A DNA stretch of 64,000 nt, from the NCBI RefSeq assembly GCF_035938995.1, contig NZ_DASZGI010000139.1, forward strand, positions 1 to 64,000, in the 5' to 3' direction. This stretch comes from DASZGI01 sp035938995 (lineage in GTDB: Bacteria > Actinomycetota > Actinomycetes > Streptomycetales > Catenulisporaceae). The notes under the pieces were generated by a model. The model worked only from the letters and a program-made list of their open reading frames with translations, searched no databases and was not told the origin of the DNA. Below are positions 1 through 7,993 of this stretch, one piece after another. Position 1 is the stretch's first letter; each line of letters begins with the position of its first letter. Both the position numbers and the translations under genes were made by a program.

Positions 1-473
1 GACAGGACCTCCTCGACCTGGGATCTGATGCGCAGGATCTCCCGCGCCTCGAGGCCGAGGTCGGAGACTGTCCCCTGCCGCCCAGCGCTGGACGGCTGGC
101 TGAGCAGCACCCGCGCGTGCCTGAGCACGAACCGCCGCCCGGGCGCTCCCCCGGCGAGCAGCACCGCCGCGGTCGAGGCGGCCTGCCCGACGCAGTAGGT
201 CGCGATCGGCGCCTCAATGAAGCTCATCGTGTCGTAGACCGCCATGAGCGAGGTGAACGAGCCGCCCGGGGAGTTGATGTAGAGCGCGATCTCCCGCTCC
301 GGATTGGCCCACTCCAGATGGAGCAGCTGCGCGATGACCACGTTCGCGACGCCGTCGTCGAGCTCGGTGCCGAGGTAGACGACCCGCTCGGCCAGCAGCC
401 TGCTGTAGACGTCGTAGGCGTGCTCGCCCTCCGAGGTGCGCTCGACCACGGTCGGGATCGTGTACTGGCCCAT
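1..473 (-). CDS. clpP: ClpP-family protease subunit lacking the catalytic His (3' end cut by window)
   Basis: The protein starts MGQYTIPTVVERTSEGEH and shows the ClpP core: YINSPGG, the nucleophile segment GQAASTAAVLLAGG and the following helix region. The visible 157 residues end before the catalytic Asp region. Where active ClpP has M-H-Q-P, this protein reads RVLLSQPSSAG, so the catalytic His is replaced by Ser while the nucleophilic Ser is kept. The upstream clpP stops 2 nt before this ATG (TAG-CC-ATG), so the two are translationally coupled and probably form a mixed tetradecamer. By family knowledge such paralogues can act as structural or partner rings to an active ClpP, like ClpR; that role is inferred. 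I believe related actinobacterial paralogues share a change at this position, so it is probably not a fresh lesion. Confidence in the family is high, in catalytic status moderate. Confidence 0.93.
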   Translation of the reverse strand, partial: MGQYTIPTVVERTSEGEHAYDVYSRLLAERVVYLGTELDDGVANVVIAQLLHLEWANPEREIALYINSPGGSFTSLMAVYDTMSFIEAPIATYCVGQAASTAAVLLAGGAPGRRFVLRHARVLLSQPSSAGRQGTVSDLGLEAREILRIRSQVEEVL

Positions 474-475
474 GG

Positions 476-1132
476 CTACAGCCCCATCCGTCGCCGCGAA
501 CCGGCCGGGCGCACGTCGGTGAGCGACTCGACGACGCGGTCGACCAGGCCGTACTCCTTCGCCTGCGCGGCGGTGAACCAGCGGTCGCGGTCGCCGTCCC
601 GGGAGATGGTCTGCTCGCTCTGGCCGGTGTGCTCGGCGGTGATCCGCTCGATCGCCTTCTTCATGAACTCCAGGTTCTCCGCCTGGATCGCGATGTCGGC
701 CGCGGTGCCGCCGATTCCGGCCGACGGCTGGTGCATCATGATCCGCGCGTTCGGCAGGGCATGGCGCTTGCCCTTGGTGCCGACCGTGACCAGGAACTGG
801 GCCATGCTCGCGGCGAAGCCCATGGCGAGCGTCGCGACGTCGTTGGGGATCAGCCGCATCGTGTCGTAGATCGCCAGGCCCGCGGTGACCGACCCGCCGG
901 GGCTGTTGATGTAGAGGCTGATGTCGGTGCGTGGGTCCTCCGCGGATAGGAGCAGAAGCTGTGCGCAGACCCGGTGGGCGGTGACCTCGTCGACCTGAGT
1001 GCCGAGAAAGATGATCCGCTGCGTCAGCAGTTGCGCGGCCAGGTGGTCGTCGAACCGGGTCGGCGCGGTGGTCTCGCCCTCGTAAGCCCTCGGGTCCAGG
1101 ACCGGATTCCAACCGGTGATCAGTGGTGTCAT
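476..1132 (-). CDS. clpP: ATP-dependent Clp protease proteolytic subunit ClpP
   Basis: 218-residue ClpP with a complete-looking triad: Ser in GFAASMAQFL, His in ARIMMHQPSAG and Asp in the SRDGDRDRWF segment, followed by the usual AKEYGLVDRVVES. It degrades unfolded or tagged substrates delivered by a Clp ATPase in the cytoplasm. The frame is open upstream to 1273, but ATG at 1132 (MTPLITGWNPVLDP) is chosen because GGAG lies 7-8 nt before it and the upstream residues look unlike ClpP. It is the first gene of a two-gene operon with the His-less paralogue. Its 5' region carries three palindromic sites (1307-1414), suggesting regulation by a dimeric repressor or activator. The pair recalls the ClpP3/ClpP4 operon of Streptomyces, but the palindrome is not the PopR box I know from there. 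Confidence 0.95.
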   Translation of the reverse strand: MTPLITGWNPVLDPRAYEGETTAPTRFDDHLAAQLLTQRIIFLGTQVDEVTAHRVCAQLLLLSAEDPRTDISLYINSPGGSVTAGLAIYDTMRLIPNDVATLAMGFAASMAQFLVTVGTKGKRHALPNARIMMHQPSAGIGGTAADIAIQAENLEFMKKAIERITAEHTGQSEQTISRDGDRDRWFTAAQAKEYGLVDRVVESLTDVRPAGSRRRMGL

Positions 1133-1306
1133 CGCTTCTCCACGGGGGTGGGGCGGCCAGTGCGCCGCGCTCTGATTCCACTGTCGGCCCGGGCGCGGCG
1201 CGGGGTCCTGGATCTCGGCCGAAAGCAGATTCGCCCACGACAGAGCGGCCCGCCGGACTCCACGCCGCTGCACCGGTACGCGGACGCGACTGCCAGCCGG
1301 AACTAA

Positions 1307-1414
1307 GACGACCGGTCGTCATGTTCGCAGCGTCATCTTGGGTTTGAAACGACCGGCCGTCATGCATGCAGCGCGACCACCAGCCGAGGCAGCCGAGTAA
1401 GACGACCGGTCGTC
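1307..1414. promoter_or_regulatory. Three palindromic operator sites upstream of the clpP pair
   Basis: GACGACCGGTCGTC, a perfect 14-bp palindrome, occurs at 1307-1320 and again at 1401-1414. A two-mismatch copy (AACGACCGGCCGTC) is at 1348-1361. The two perfect copies share a 19-bp identical block from TAAGAC to GTCAT. All three are followed by AT. They sit between the clpP start and the helD stop codon, so they most likely control the clpP operon (minus strand). The half-site style resembles TetR-family operators; no regulator gene for them is in the window. Confidence 0.7.
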
Positions 1415-1419
1415 ATCCC

Positions 1420-3744
1420 CTAGCCGACCGCGAGCACACCCAGCCGCTGGGTGGCGCGAGTGAGGGCGACGTAGAGGTCTCCGTCGCCGCGCGGGGCGTC
1501 GCGGACGACGGCGTCCGGGTCGGCGACGATCACCGTGTCGAACTCGAGGCCCTTGGCCTGACGGACGGTCAGGACCACGGTCCGGCACTCCAGATCGGGG
1601 TCGATACCGTACGCGGCGTCGGGCAGGGCGGCGAGGACGGCTTCGGCGAGTTCGTCGGACCGGCTCGCCGGGACGATCACTGCGACGCGCCCCTCCCCGA
1701 CCTCCTCGGCCTCCTTCCGTGCGAGCTCGCCGAGGCGGTCGCCGAATTCGTCGGCGGCGACCGCCTCCCGCCACGGTTCAACGCCTGATGCGCGCACCGA
1801 CCGCGGCGGCCGCAGCGTCGGGTCGATCCGGGCCAGCACGGCCGCGGCCAAGTCCATGATCTCGGCGGGAGTGCGGTAGTTGACGGTGAGCGTGGCCAGC
1901 CGCCAGCGGTCCCCGACGTAGGGTTCGAGCGTTTTCGCCCAGGACGAGGTGCCCGCGAGGTCCCCGGTCTGCGCCACGTCGCCGACGACGGTCATCGACT
2001 GGCTCGGGCAGCGGCGCATGAGCAGGCGCCAGGCCATCGCGGACAGCTCCTGGGCCTCGTCGACGACCACGTGGCCAAAGGTCCAGGCGCGGTCGGCGGC
2101 GGCGCGGTCGGCGACCGTGCGGTACACGGTCTCCTCCTGGCGGTCGGCCAGCATCTCGGCGTCGACCAGGTCGGCGGCGGTCGTGATCTGGTCGAACTCA
2201 CGCAGATCTTCGCGGTCGATCGTCTCCGACCCGGTCACGATGTCCAATACGCCTTGGGCGTAGGCGACCTGTTGCTGCCGACGACGCCGCGACGCCGCGG
2301 CCTCGGTGTCGACAGTGCCGAGCAGTTCGGCGGCCTCGTCCAGCAGTGGGACGTCGGCGACGGACCAGCCGCGGCCCGGCTCGCAGTGCAGCGCGGCGCG
2401 CTCGTCCCGGGTGAGCTGCGGCGCGCATTGGCGCAGCAGGCCGCGCGACGCGAACAGGTTGGTGAGCAGGCGCTGAGGGGTCAGCTCGGGCCACAGCCAG
2501 TTGAGCACCGTCTGCACGGCGGACGACTCGGCGAGTTCGCGGCGGATGTCCGCGGCGTCCAGGGGGTTGAGGAAGGATTCGTCGGACGCCGAGTCGGAGC
2601 CGCCGAACTGCTGCGTGATCTCGGCGGCGAATTGGCGGGTCAGCTCGGCGAACGGGTCCTCATTGAAGTACCCGACCGCCTGCTGCACCAGGCTGTCCAG
2701 GATGGCAGCGGCGAACGCGGGCCGGGCGAGGTTGTGCGGCTTGCCCAACCGGCGCGCGTTGTCCCGGGCCTGCCGGACGGTTTCGGGATCGAGCCGGTAC
2801 GTCATCCCGTCGGCGAGAATCTCCAGTTCCTCGTCGGGCACCCGCTGGTGGGCCCGGACGGCCGCGGCAACCACCTCGGCCATGACGGTGCGGCCCTTGA
2901 TCTCGGCGGCCTCAGGCGACTCGGCGCGGCGGGCGACGACCCCCGGAAAGAGCTCGCCGAGCGTGCACAGGACGGCTCCGGTCTCGCCGAGGCCAGGCAG
3001 GACATGCGAGATGTAACGCAGGAAGGTTGTGTTCGGACCGACGATCAGCACGCCGCGCCGCGCGAGCCGGTCCCGGTGCGTGTAGAGCAGATAGGCGGCG
3101 CGGTGCAGCGCGACGGCGGTCTTGCCGGTCCCGGGTCCACCCTGGACGACCAGCACGCCGTTCAGGTCGGCGCGGATGGCGTGGTCCTGCTCGGCCTGGA
3201 TCGTCTCGACGACGTCCCGCATCCGCCCGGTGCGACCGGCGTTCACCGCGGCGAGCAGCGCGGCTTCGCCGACCAGGCCGCGGGAGGAGGATCCGGCCAA
3301 GCCGAGGTCGAGCGCGTCGTCGTCGAGCCCGACGACCGTGCGCTGGCGGGTCCTGATGTGGCGCCGGCGCCGCACGCCGAGGGGCGCGGCAGCGGTGGCG
3401 ACGTAGAAAGCGCGGGCGGCCGGCGCGCGCCAGTCGATCAACAAGGGTTCGTAGTCGGCGTCCTCATCGCGGATGCCGAGCCGACCGACGTAGCAGGGCG
3501 CGTCGTCGGCAAGATCGAGGCGGCCGAAGCAGAGCCCGTTCTCGGCGGCGTCGAGTTGGCCGAGCCGGTCGGCGTATTCGACGGACATAGCCTCGCGCTG
3601 AGTGCGCTGCGCGGGCGTGCCGCCGGTTTCGAGCAGAACACGGCTCAGCTGGTTCGACGCGCGCTCGCGCAGGCCGTCGAGGCGGCCATAGAGCATGGAG
3701 ATGTACTGCTGCTCCCGAGAAATTTCCTCGGCTTCCCTTGACAA
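1420..3744 (-). CDS. helD: HelD/HelR-type RNA polymerase recycling ATPase (UvrD/Rep-like superfamily 1)
   Basis: 774 residues. The N-terminus has the HelD-type coiled region (ISREQQYISMLYGRLD), then the LIDWRAPAARAFY motif, Walker A GGPGTGKTAVALHR at about residue 200, Walker B VVVDEAQELS near 557, VVGDVAQTGDLAG, LTVNYRTP and the C-terminal VALTRATQRLGVL. HelD proteins bind RNA polymerase and remove it from stalled or inhibitor-bound complexes; actinobacterial HelR can confer rifamycin tolerance by displacing the drug. The chosen start is TTG at 3744, with GGAGGGG close upstream; the next Met is at residue 17, inside a conserved segment. The gene is transcribed toward clpP and stops 5 bp before the third operator. 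Functional identity as HelD is confident; a role in rifamycin resistance is inferred. Confidence 0.9.
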   Translation of the reverse strand: MSREAEEISREQQYISMLYGRLDGLRERASNQLSRVLLETGGTPAQRTQREAMSVEYADRLGQLDAAENGLCFGRLDLADDAPCYVGRLGIRDEDADYEPLLIDWRAPAARAFYVATAAAPLGVRRRRHIRTRQRTVVGLDDDALDLGLAGSSSRGLVGEAALLAAVNAGRTGRMRDVVETIQAEQDHAIRADLNGVLVVQGGPGTGKTAVALHRAAYLLYTHRDRLARRGVLIVGPNTTFLRYISHVLPGLGETGAVLCTLGELFPGVVARRAESPEAAEIKGRTVMAEVVAAAVRAHQRVPDEELEILADGMTYRLDPETVRQARDNARRLGKPHNLARPAFAAAILDSLVQQAVGYFNEDPFAELTRQFAAEITQQFGGSDSASDESFLNPLDAADIRRELAESSAVQTVLNWLWPELTPQRLLTNLFASRGLLRQCAPQLTRDERAALHCEPGRGWSVADVPLLDEAAELLGTVDTEAAASRRRRQQQVAYAQGVLDIVTGSETIDREDLREFDQITTAADLVDAEMLADRQEETVYRTVADRAAADRAWTFGHVVVDEAQELSAMAWRLLMRRCPSQSMTVVGDVAQTGDLAGTSSWAKTLEPYVGDRWRLATLTVNYRTPAEIMDLAAAVLARIDPTLRPPRSVRASGVEPWREAVAADEFGDRLGELARKEAEEVGEGRVAVIVPASRSDELAEAVLAALPDAAYGIDPDLECRTVVLTVRQAKGLEFDTVIVADPDAVVRDAPRGDGDLYVALTRATQRLGVLAVG

Positions 3745-3766
3745 AGCCCCTCCAGCACCCGTAGTT

Positions 3767-3796
3767 TTGAACTGTAGCCGGGACTTCGGCTATGTT
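3767..3796 (+). promoter_or_regulatory. Putative sigma-70-type promoter for a small RNA
   Basis: TTGAAC (3767-3772) and TATGTT (3791-3796) are separated by 18 bp on the plus strand. The spacer holds a small hairpin-forming repeat, AGCCG/CGGCT. No plus-strand protein gene follows, but a terminator lies about 80 nt downstream. Confidence 0.4.
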
Positions 3797-3802
3797 GTTG
3801 TG

Positions 3803-3881
3803 CGCAGGTTACGCGGATTCACTAGCGTAGCGTGAATGCGTGTGCAGGTGAAGGGGCTCCGTCAAAGACGGGGCCTTTTTT
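3803..3881 (+). ncRNA. Candidate small RNA ending in an intrinsic terminator
   Basis: From the predicted start near 3803 to the T-run at 3881 is about 79 nt. It contains a hairpin with arms ATTCAC/GTGAAT (3817-3837) and ends with the terminator at 3855-3881. It lies in the gap between the 5' end of helD and the 3' end of the M24 peptidase, both of which are on the other strand, so no known plus-strand gene explains the terminator. No recognised RNA family is apparent to me. Existence of the transcript is inferred from promoter and terminator only. Confidence 0.4.
3855..3881 (+). terminator. Rho-independent terminator, plus strand
   Basis: GGCTCCGTC (3855-3863) pairs with GACGGGGCC (3867-3875) around an AAA loop, with one G-T pair, followed by six T (3876-3881). 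The T-run is only on the plus strand, so it does not serve the minus-strand neighbours. In this GC-rich DNA such a canonical terminator is uncommon. Confidence 0.75.
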
Positions 3882-3959
3882 GATGCGCGAGCACGGGGCG
3901 GCGGACCGCGTGTGCCGGGGCGACCGGCGCGCGGCCGCCCGAATCAGACTTCTGGTGTC

Positions 3960-5114
3960 CTACTCCAGGACGGCGAGCTCACGGGACGTGAGGTTGAGGC
4001 GCTCCCCGCCGTCCTCGGTGCAGAGCACGATGTCTTCGATTCGGGCCCCGAACCGGCCGGGCAGATAGATGCCGGGCTCGATGGAGAAGGCCATTCCGGG
4101 TTCCAGCGGCCGCTCATTGCCGGCCACGATGTAGGGCTCCTCGTGGCCTTCGAGGCCGATACCGTGGCCTGTCCGGTGGACGAAGTTCTTGCCGTATCCG
4201 CCGTTCGCGATGATCTCCCGGCCGACCGCGTCCAGCCGCTCTGCTGTGATACCCGGCCGCACCGCCTCGGTCTGGGCTCGCTGCGCGGTCAGCAGCACCT
4301 CGTACAGGCGGCGGAACTCCTCCGGCGGTTCTCCCGCCGCATAGGTGCGGGTGGAGTCCGAGCAGTAGCCGTCCCGGGTGGTGCCGCCGATGTCGACCAC
4401 GACCGGGTCGCCCGCCTCGATCACCCGGTCGGACACCTCGTGGTGCGGACTCGCGCCGTTCGGGCCCGAGCCGACGATCACGAAGTCGGCCCGCACGTGC
4501 CCCTCGGCCACGATCGCCTCCGCGATATCCCGGGCGACTTCCCGCTCGGTACGTCCTGGGCGCAGCCACTCGCTCATGCGCGCGTGTACCCGGTCGATCG
4601 CCGCGCCGGCCTGGCGCAGCGCCTCGGCCTCCCGCGGCGACTTGCGGATCCGCAGCTCGCTGAGCACGCCGCCGGCCAGCTCCTGCCGCGCGCCCGGCAG
4701 CGCGGCGCGGAAGGCCATCACCTTTTCGGCCCACATGTGGTTGTCGATGCCGACGCTGCCGATCCGGTCGGACAGGCGCGCGGCGACGAGCGCGTACGGG
4801 TCCTCGGTCTCGTCCCACGCGGCGATCTCGATGCCGAGCGCACCGGCCGGAGACGCGTGCGCCGCGGGTTCTTCGAGCGCCGGCACGACGAGGAACGGCT
4901 CCCGCTCAGCCGACAGGACCAAGCAGGTCAGCCGCTCGAGCGGCAGCGCGGCGTAACCGGTGAGATAGCGTAGGTCCGCCCCAGGGCAGATCAGCAGCGC
5001 GTCAAGCCCGGCGCGGGTCGCGGCCTCACGGGCGGCATCCAGACGCGCGGCCGGGTAGAGGTTCTCGTCGTGTTCGGCAGCGTCGGTCTGGCCGCGCATC
5101 GGTTCTCTCCCCAT
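3960..5114 (-). CDS. M24 family Xaa-Pro aminopeptidase / prolidase-like
   Basis: 384 residues with a creatinase-type N-terminal domain (from ICPGADLRYLTGYAALP) and a C-terminal pita-bread metallopeptidase domain. The five metal ligands are visible: two Asp in VVVDIGGT and GYCSDSTRTY, His in TGHGIGLEGHEEPY, Glu in SIEPGIYLPG and Glu in GARIEDIVL. It should remove an N-terminal residue preceding proline, or split X-Pro dipeptides, in the cytoplasm. Three Met codons are possible: 5120, 5114 and 5099. I chose 5114 because AGGAG lies 8 nt before it, but 5099 also has GGGGAG 7 nt upstream. The gene is divergent from the kinase gene, with about 85 bp between the starts. Confidence 0.92.
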   Translation of the reverse strand: MGREPMRGQTDAAEHDENLYPAARLDAAREAATRAGLDALLICPGADLRYLTGYAALPLERLTCLVLSAEREPFLVVPALEEPAAHASPAGALGIEIAAWDETEDPYALVAARLSDRIGSVGIDNHMWAEKVMAFRAALPGARQELAGGVLSELRIRKSPREAEALRQAGAAIDRVHARMSEWLRPGRTEREVARDIAEAIVAEGHVRADFVIVGSGPNGASPHHEVSDRVIEAGDPVVVDIGGTTRDGYCSDSTRTYAAGEPPEEFRRLYEVLLTAQRAQTEAVRPGITAERLDAVGREIIANGGYGKNFVHRTGHGIGLEGHEEPYIVAGNERPLEPGMAFSIEPGIYLPGRFGARIEDIVLCTEDGGERLNLTSRELAVLE

Positions 5115-5198
5115 GGTCATCGCTCCTGCCCGCTCGCTCAGGCGCAATCTAAACACACGTGCACATGCGCTGGGCGCGCGGTCTCTAGAATGGCCGCC

Positions 5199-6887
5199 AT
5201 GTCCGCGTGGGGGATCGACCGGCGACTCATCGACGACCGCTTCGAGCTGCTGGAACAGCTTGGCGGGGGTGGCATGGGCATGGTGTGGCGTGCCCGCGAC
5301 ACCGTGCTGCATCGCGAAGTCGCGCTCAAAGAGGTGCGACACTCGGGCGCGGGCAGCGACCCGGCCGCCGAGCGCCTGATGCGCGAACGGGTGCTGCGGG
5401 AGGCGCGGGCACTCGCCCGACTCCACCATCCGAACGTGGTGACCATCCATCACATCGTCGACCGGCCGGACCTGCCGTATCCGTGGCTGGTGATGGAACT
5501 GGTGCCGGGCGGCTCGCTGGCCAGCCGGCTCGACCTGGGGCCGCTGGCGCCGACAGAGGCCGCGCGGATCGGGCGCGGCGTGCTCGCCGCGCTCCGGGCC
5601 GCGCACGACGCGGGGATCCAGCACCGGGACGTGAAGCCGGCGAACGTGCTGCTGCGCCCGGACGGCTCGCCGGTGCTGACCGACTTCGGCATCGCCGCGC
5701 TGCAGGAAGCCACCGGTCTGACCGCGACCGGTTCGCTGATCGGCTCGCCGGAGTACATCGCGCCGGAGCGGCTGCGCGGCGAGGAGGGGAATCCGGCCTC
5801 TGATTTCTGGTCGCTGGGCATGATGCTGTACGTCGCGGTCGAGGGGTACAACCCGCTGCGCCGCCCGACCAGCATCGCGACCCTGGCCGCGGTCCTCGAC
5901 CAGCCGATCCCCGAGCCGGCGCACGCCGGGCCGCTCACCGGTGTACTGGCCGCGGTCCTGAAACGGGACCCGGCGGACCGGCCAGATCCCGACACGCTCG
6001 ATCGCATGCTCGCGGCGGCCGAGGCGGGATGGGCCGCTCCGTACGTGCCGGGACCGAGGTCGGCGTCGGGTTCGGGGTCGGTTCCGGGATCCAGTCTCGG
6101 AGCCACGGGGAATCAACCTTATGCGACCAGCGGCCCACAGCCGCACGCCCAATGGTCACCCGCCGATTCGGGTACCGGGCCTGGCCGGCCCCGGCCTCTC
6201 CTACGCCGCAGATTCACCGGCGTCATCATCGGAACCGCCGCGGCCGGTGTGATCGGAGCACTCGCCTGGAGCCTCTACGCGGTGGGATCGCCGAAAACCC
6301 AGGGTCCGCCTGTCGGTGGCAGTGCACGTTCTTCGGGCGGCACGCAGACAGGACCCTCAATCACGCCCGACGCGGCGGCCGCGACCGGAGCGAGTGCGGG
6401 TGCAGCAGCCGACGCGACCGGCGCACCCGACACGTCCGGCGCCGACCAGAGCCTCTTCACCGCCGCGGGCATGCGCGGTCTGGTCGCCACCCTGCGGTCG
6501 ACGCTCGGCAGCACGGTCGTCGCCGAGGTGGATGTGTACTCCGACCACGCGACCATCGAGGCCCCGAACAGGAAAGATTCCCGCGTGTACGACAACTACG
6601 ACTACAGCGGCGGCGTCCTGTCCGCGCCGACACCGGGCGGCACAATGGACACGACCGATGGGACCGTGGACCTGAACACCGTCAACTGGAACGTGCTGCC
6701 TACGTTGTTCGCCGAGGTGGACGCCAAAGTCGGCACGCCGAACGCGAACGACCACTACTTCATCGTCGATCCGAACTGGTTCGACTACGGACCCACACTG
6801 CGCGTCTACTCGTCGAACGACTATGGCGGCGGGTATATGGCCACTGACTTCAAAGGCCACATCATCAGGGTCTATCCGTTCAGCTGA
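5199..6887 (+). CDS. Membrane Ser/Thr protein kinase with extracytoplasmic C-terminal domain
   Basis: 562 residues. The N-terminal Hanks-type kinase domain is complete: P-loop LGGGGMGMVWRARD (about residues 20-33), Lys in VALKEV, catalytic IQHRDVKPANVLL near 142, DFGIAAL near 162 and GSPEYIAPERL. A Pro/Ser-rich juxtamembrane stretch leads to one membrane helix (about 338-362), then a Ser/Ala/Thr-rich linker and an outside domain of about 150 residues rich in Asp, Tyr and Asn. That domain is not PASTA and I do not recognise it; it may sense an external ligand. Start: the ATG at 5199 is chosen because TAGAAT at 5186-5191 is a good -10 hexamer 7 nt upstream, pointing to a leaderless mRNA; no Shine-Dalgarno is seen. 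ATG 5190 is the alternative, adding MAA. Confidence 0.93.
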   Translation: MSAWGIDRRLIDDRFELLEQLGGGGMGMVWRARDTVLHREVALKEVRHSGAGSDPAAERLMRERVLREARALARLHHPNVVTIHHIVDRPDLPYPWLVMELVPGGSLASRLDLGPLAPTEAARIGRGVLAALRAAHDAGIQHRDVKPANVLLRPDGSPVLTDFGIAALQEATGLTATGSLIGSPEYIAPERLRGEEGNPASDFWSLGMMLYVAVEGYNPLRRPTSIATLAAVLDQPIPEPAHAGPLTGVLAAVLKRDPADRPDPDTLDRMLAAAEAGWAAPYVPGPRSASGSGSVPGSSLGATGNQPYATSGPQPHAQWSPADSGTGPGRPRPLLRRRFTGVIIGTAAAGVIGALAWSLYAVGSPKTQGPPVGGSARSSGGTQTGPSITPDAAAATGASAGAAADATGAPDTSGADQSLFTAAGMRGLVATLRSTLGSTVVAEVDVYSDHATIEAPNRKDSRVYDNYDYSGGVLSAPTPGGTMDTTDGTVDLNTVNWNVLPTLFAEVDAKVGTPNANDHYFIVDPNWFDYGPTLRVYSSNDYGGGYMATDFKGHIIRVYPFS

Positions 6888-6914
6888 CGGCGCGTCAGCC
6901 CATTCCGGCGCGGC

Positions 6915-7802
6915 TCACCCGGCTGTTTCAGGCTGCCTGCTGCTGTCGTCGCGCTGCCAGGTCTGGAAATCGCGCGAGCTGAGGCGGCGCGCGGCCCGGC
7001 GGCGTACCAGCACCGTCACCAGGACGAACCAGGCCGTCTTAGGCGCGGTGCGCAGCGGTGCGGCGCGCACGACGTCGAGCAGGTCGGCGCGGGTCGTCCG
7101 GGCCGCGGCACCCGCCTCCGGGAACAGGCCGGCGCCGGCCATCTGCTCGGTGGAAACCAGGGCCCGCTCACGGACGCGCAGAAGGTTGCGCAGGGTGCGC
7201 GGGGGGTGCACGACGACGTGTGCCTTCGCTACCACGCGCTGCTCCGCGCGAGTGAAGGCGAGCGCGGCCGCCAGGTCGTCGCCCATCATTTCGGGGAGGT
7301 CCCGCAGCCTGGCGTGGCCTTCGCGCGAGATCCCGACCACGCCGCGCCCGAACAGCCCGTCGCGGACCACCGGCAGCCGGTGCCAGACGTCGTAGTACCA
7401 GCGCACGGTCCACGGCACGCCCTTGGCCAGCCGCGCCCGCTCCGGCCCGACCGCGAACACGCCCGGCTCCTCCAGCGCCGCCGCCATTTCGCGCACCGCC
7501 TGTGTATCCAGCTCCACGTCTGCGTCCACATAGAAGCGTGGGAAACCGTCGGCGGCCGAGTCCGCCAGCCGCATCGCGCGGAACTTATTCGCATCCGGCG
7601 TGCTCAGAACCCGCACACCAGGGCCATGCGACGCGGCGACGCGCTCGGTCTCGTCGGTGCACCCGTTCGCCACGACCAGGACGTCAAGCTCGCCCGGCCG
7701 GGCGCCGGCCAGCAGGCCGGCGAGCAGCCGGCCGATCACCGCCGCCTCGTTGTGGGCGGGCACGACCACACTGATCACCGATTCCCCCCGGTGTCCGCTC
7801 AT
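6915..7802 (-). CDS. GT2 family glycosyltransferase
   Basis: 295 residues of the GT-A fold: SVVVPAHNEAAVIGRLL at the start, nucleotide-sugar segment VLVVANGCTDET, DxD-like FYVDADVELD, and an acceptor-side MMGDDLAAALAF (possible ED/DD motif for the catalytic base). A short hydrophobic stretch (TAWFVLVTVLV) near the C-terminus may contact the membrane. It probably adds one sugar to a lipid-linked or surface glycan on the cytoplasmic face. It sits alone on the minus strand, convergent with the kinase gene and divergent from the large secreted DUF4082 gene, at the edge of the polysaccharide locus. Donor and acceptor cannot be told from the sequence. Confidence 0.88.
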   Translation of the reverse strand: MSGHRGESVISVVVPAHNEAAVIGRLLAGLLAGARPGELDVLVVANGCTDETERVAASHGPGVRVLSTPDANKFRAMRLADSAADGFPRFYVDADVELDTQAVREMAAALEEPGVFAVGPERARLAKGVPWTVRWYYDVWHRLPVVRDGLFGRGVVGISREGHARLRDLPEMMGDDLAAALAFTRAEQRVVAKAHVVVHPPRTLRNLLRVRERALVSTEQMAGAGLFPEAGAAARTTRADLLDVVRAAPLRTAPKTAWFVLVTVLVRRRAARRLSSRDFQTWQRDDSSRQPETAG

Positions 7803-7993
7803 TCATACCGATTTTCGCAGAATGCTGAATATTGAGACTTTACAACGGTAGCGCGAATCCGGCCGGGGCTTCAGGCAAACGGCGCTATCGTGCAAGAGAC
7901 GGCGACGAGGGGAGACGGACGCCTCATTCCCCCTGCATCGCCATGCCCGCACATCGTCAGTGCACTTCATTTGGGCTCAAGGGTGGGGATTCA

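Noticed and set aside
2071..3741. 556-codon open frame on the plus strand opposite helD
   Set aside because: Mirror frame of a high-GC gene: rich in Gly, Arg, Ala and Gln without any domain, while the minus strand gives a full HelD.
7832..7993. 54-codon N-terminal extension of the DUF4082 protein
   Set aside because: It would place the signal peptide far inside the protein and lacks a ribosome site; ATG 7994 has one.
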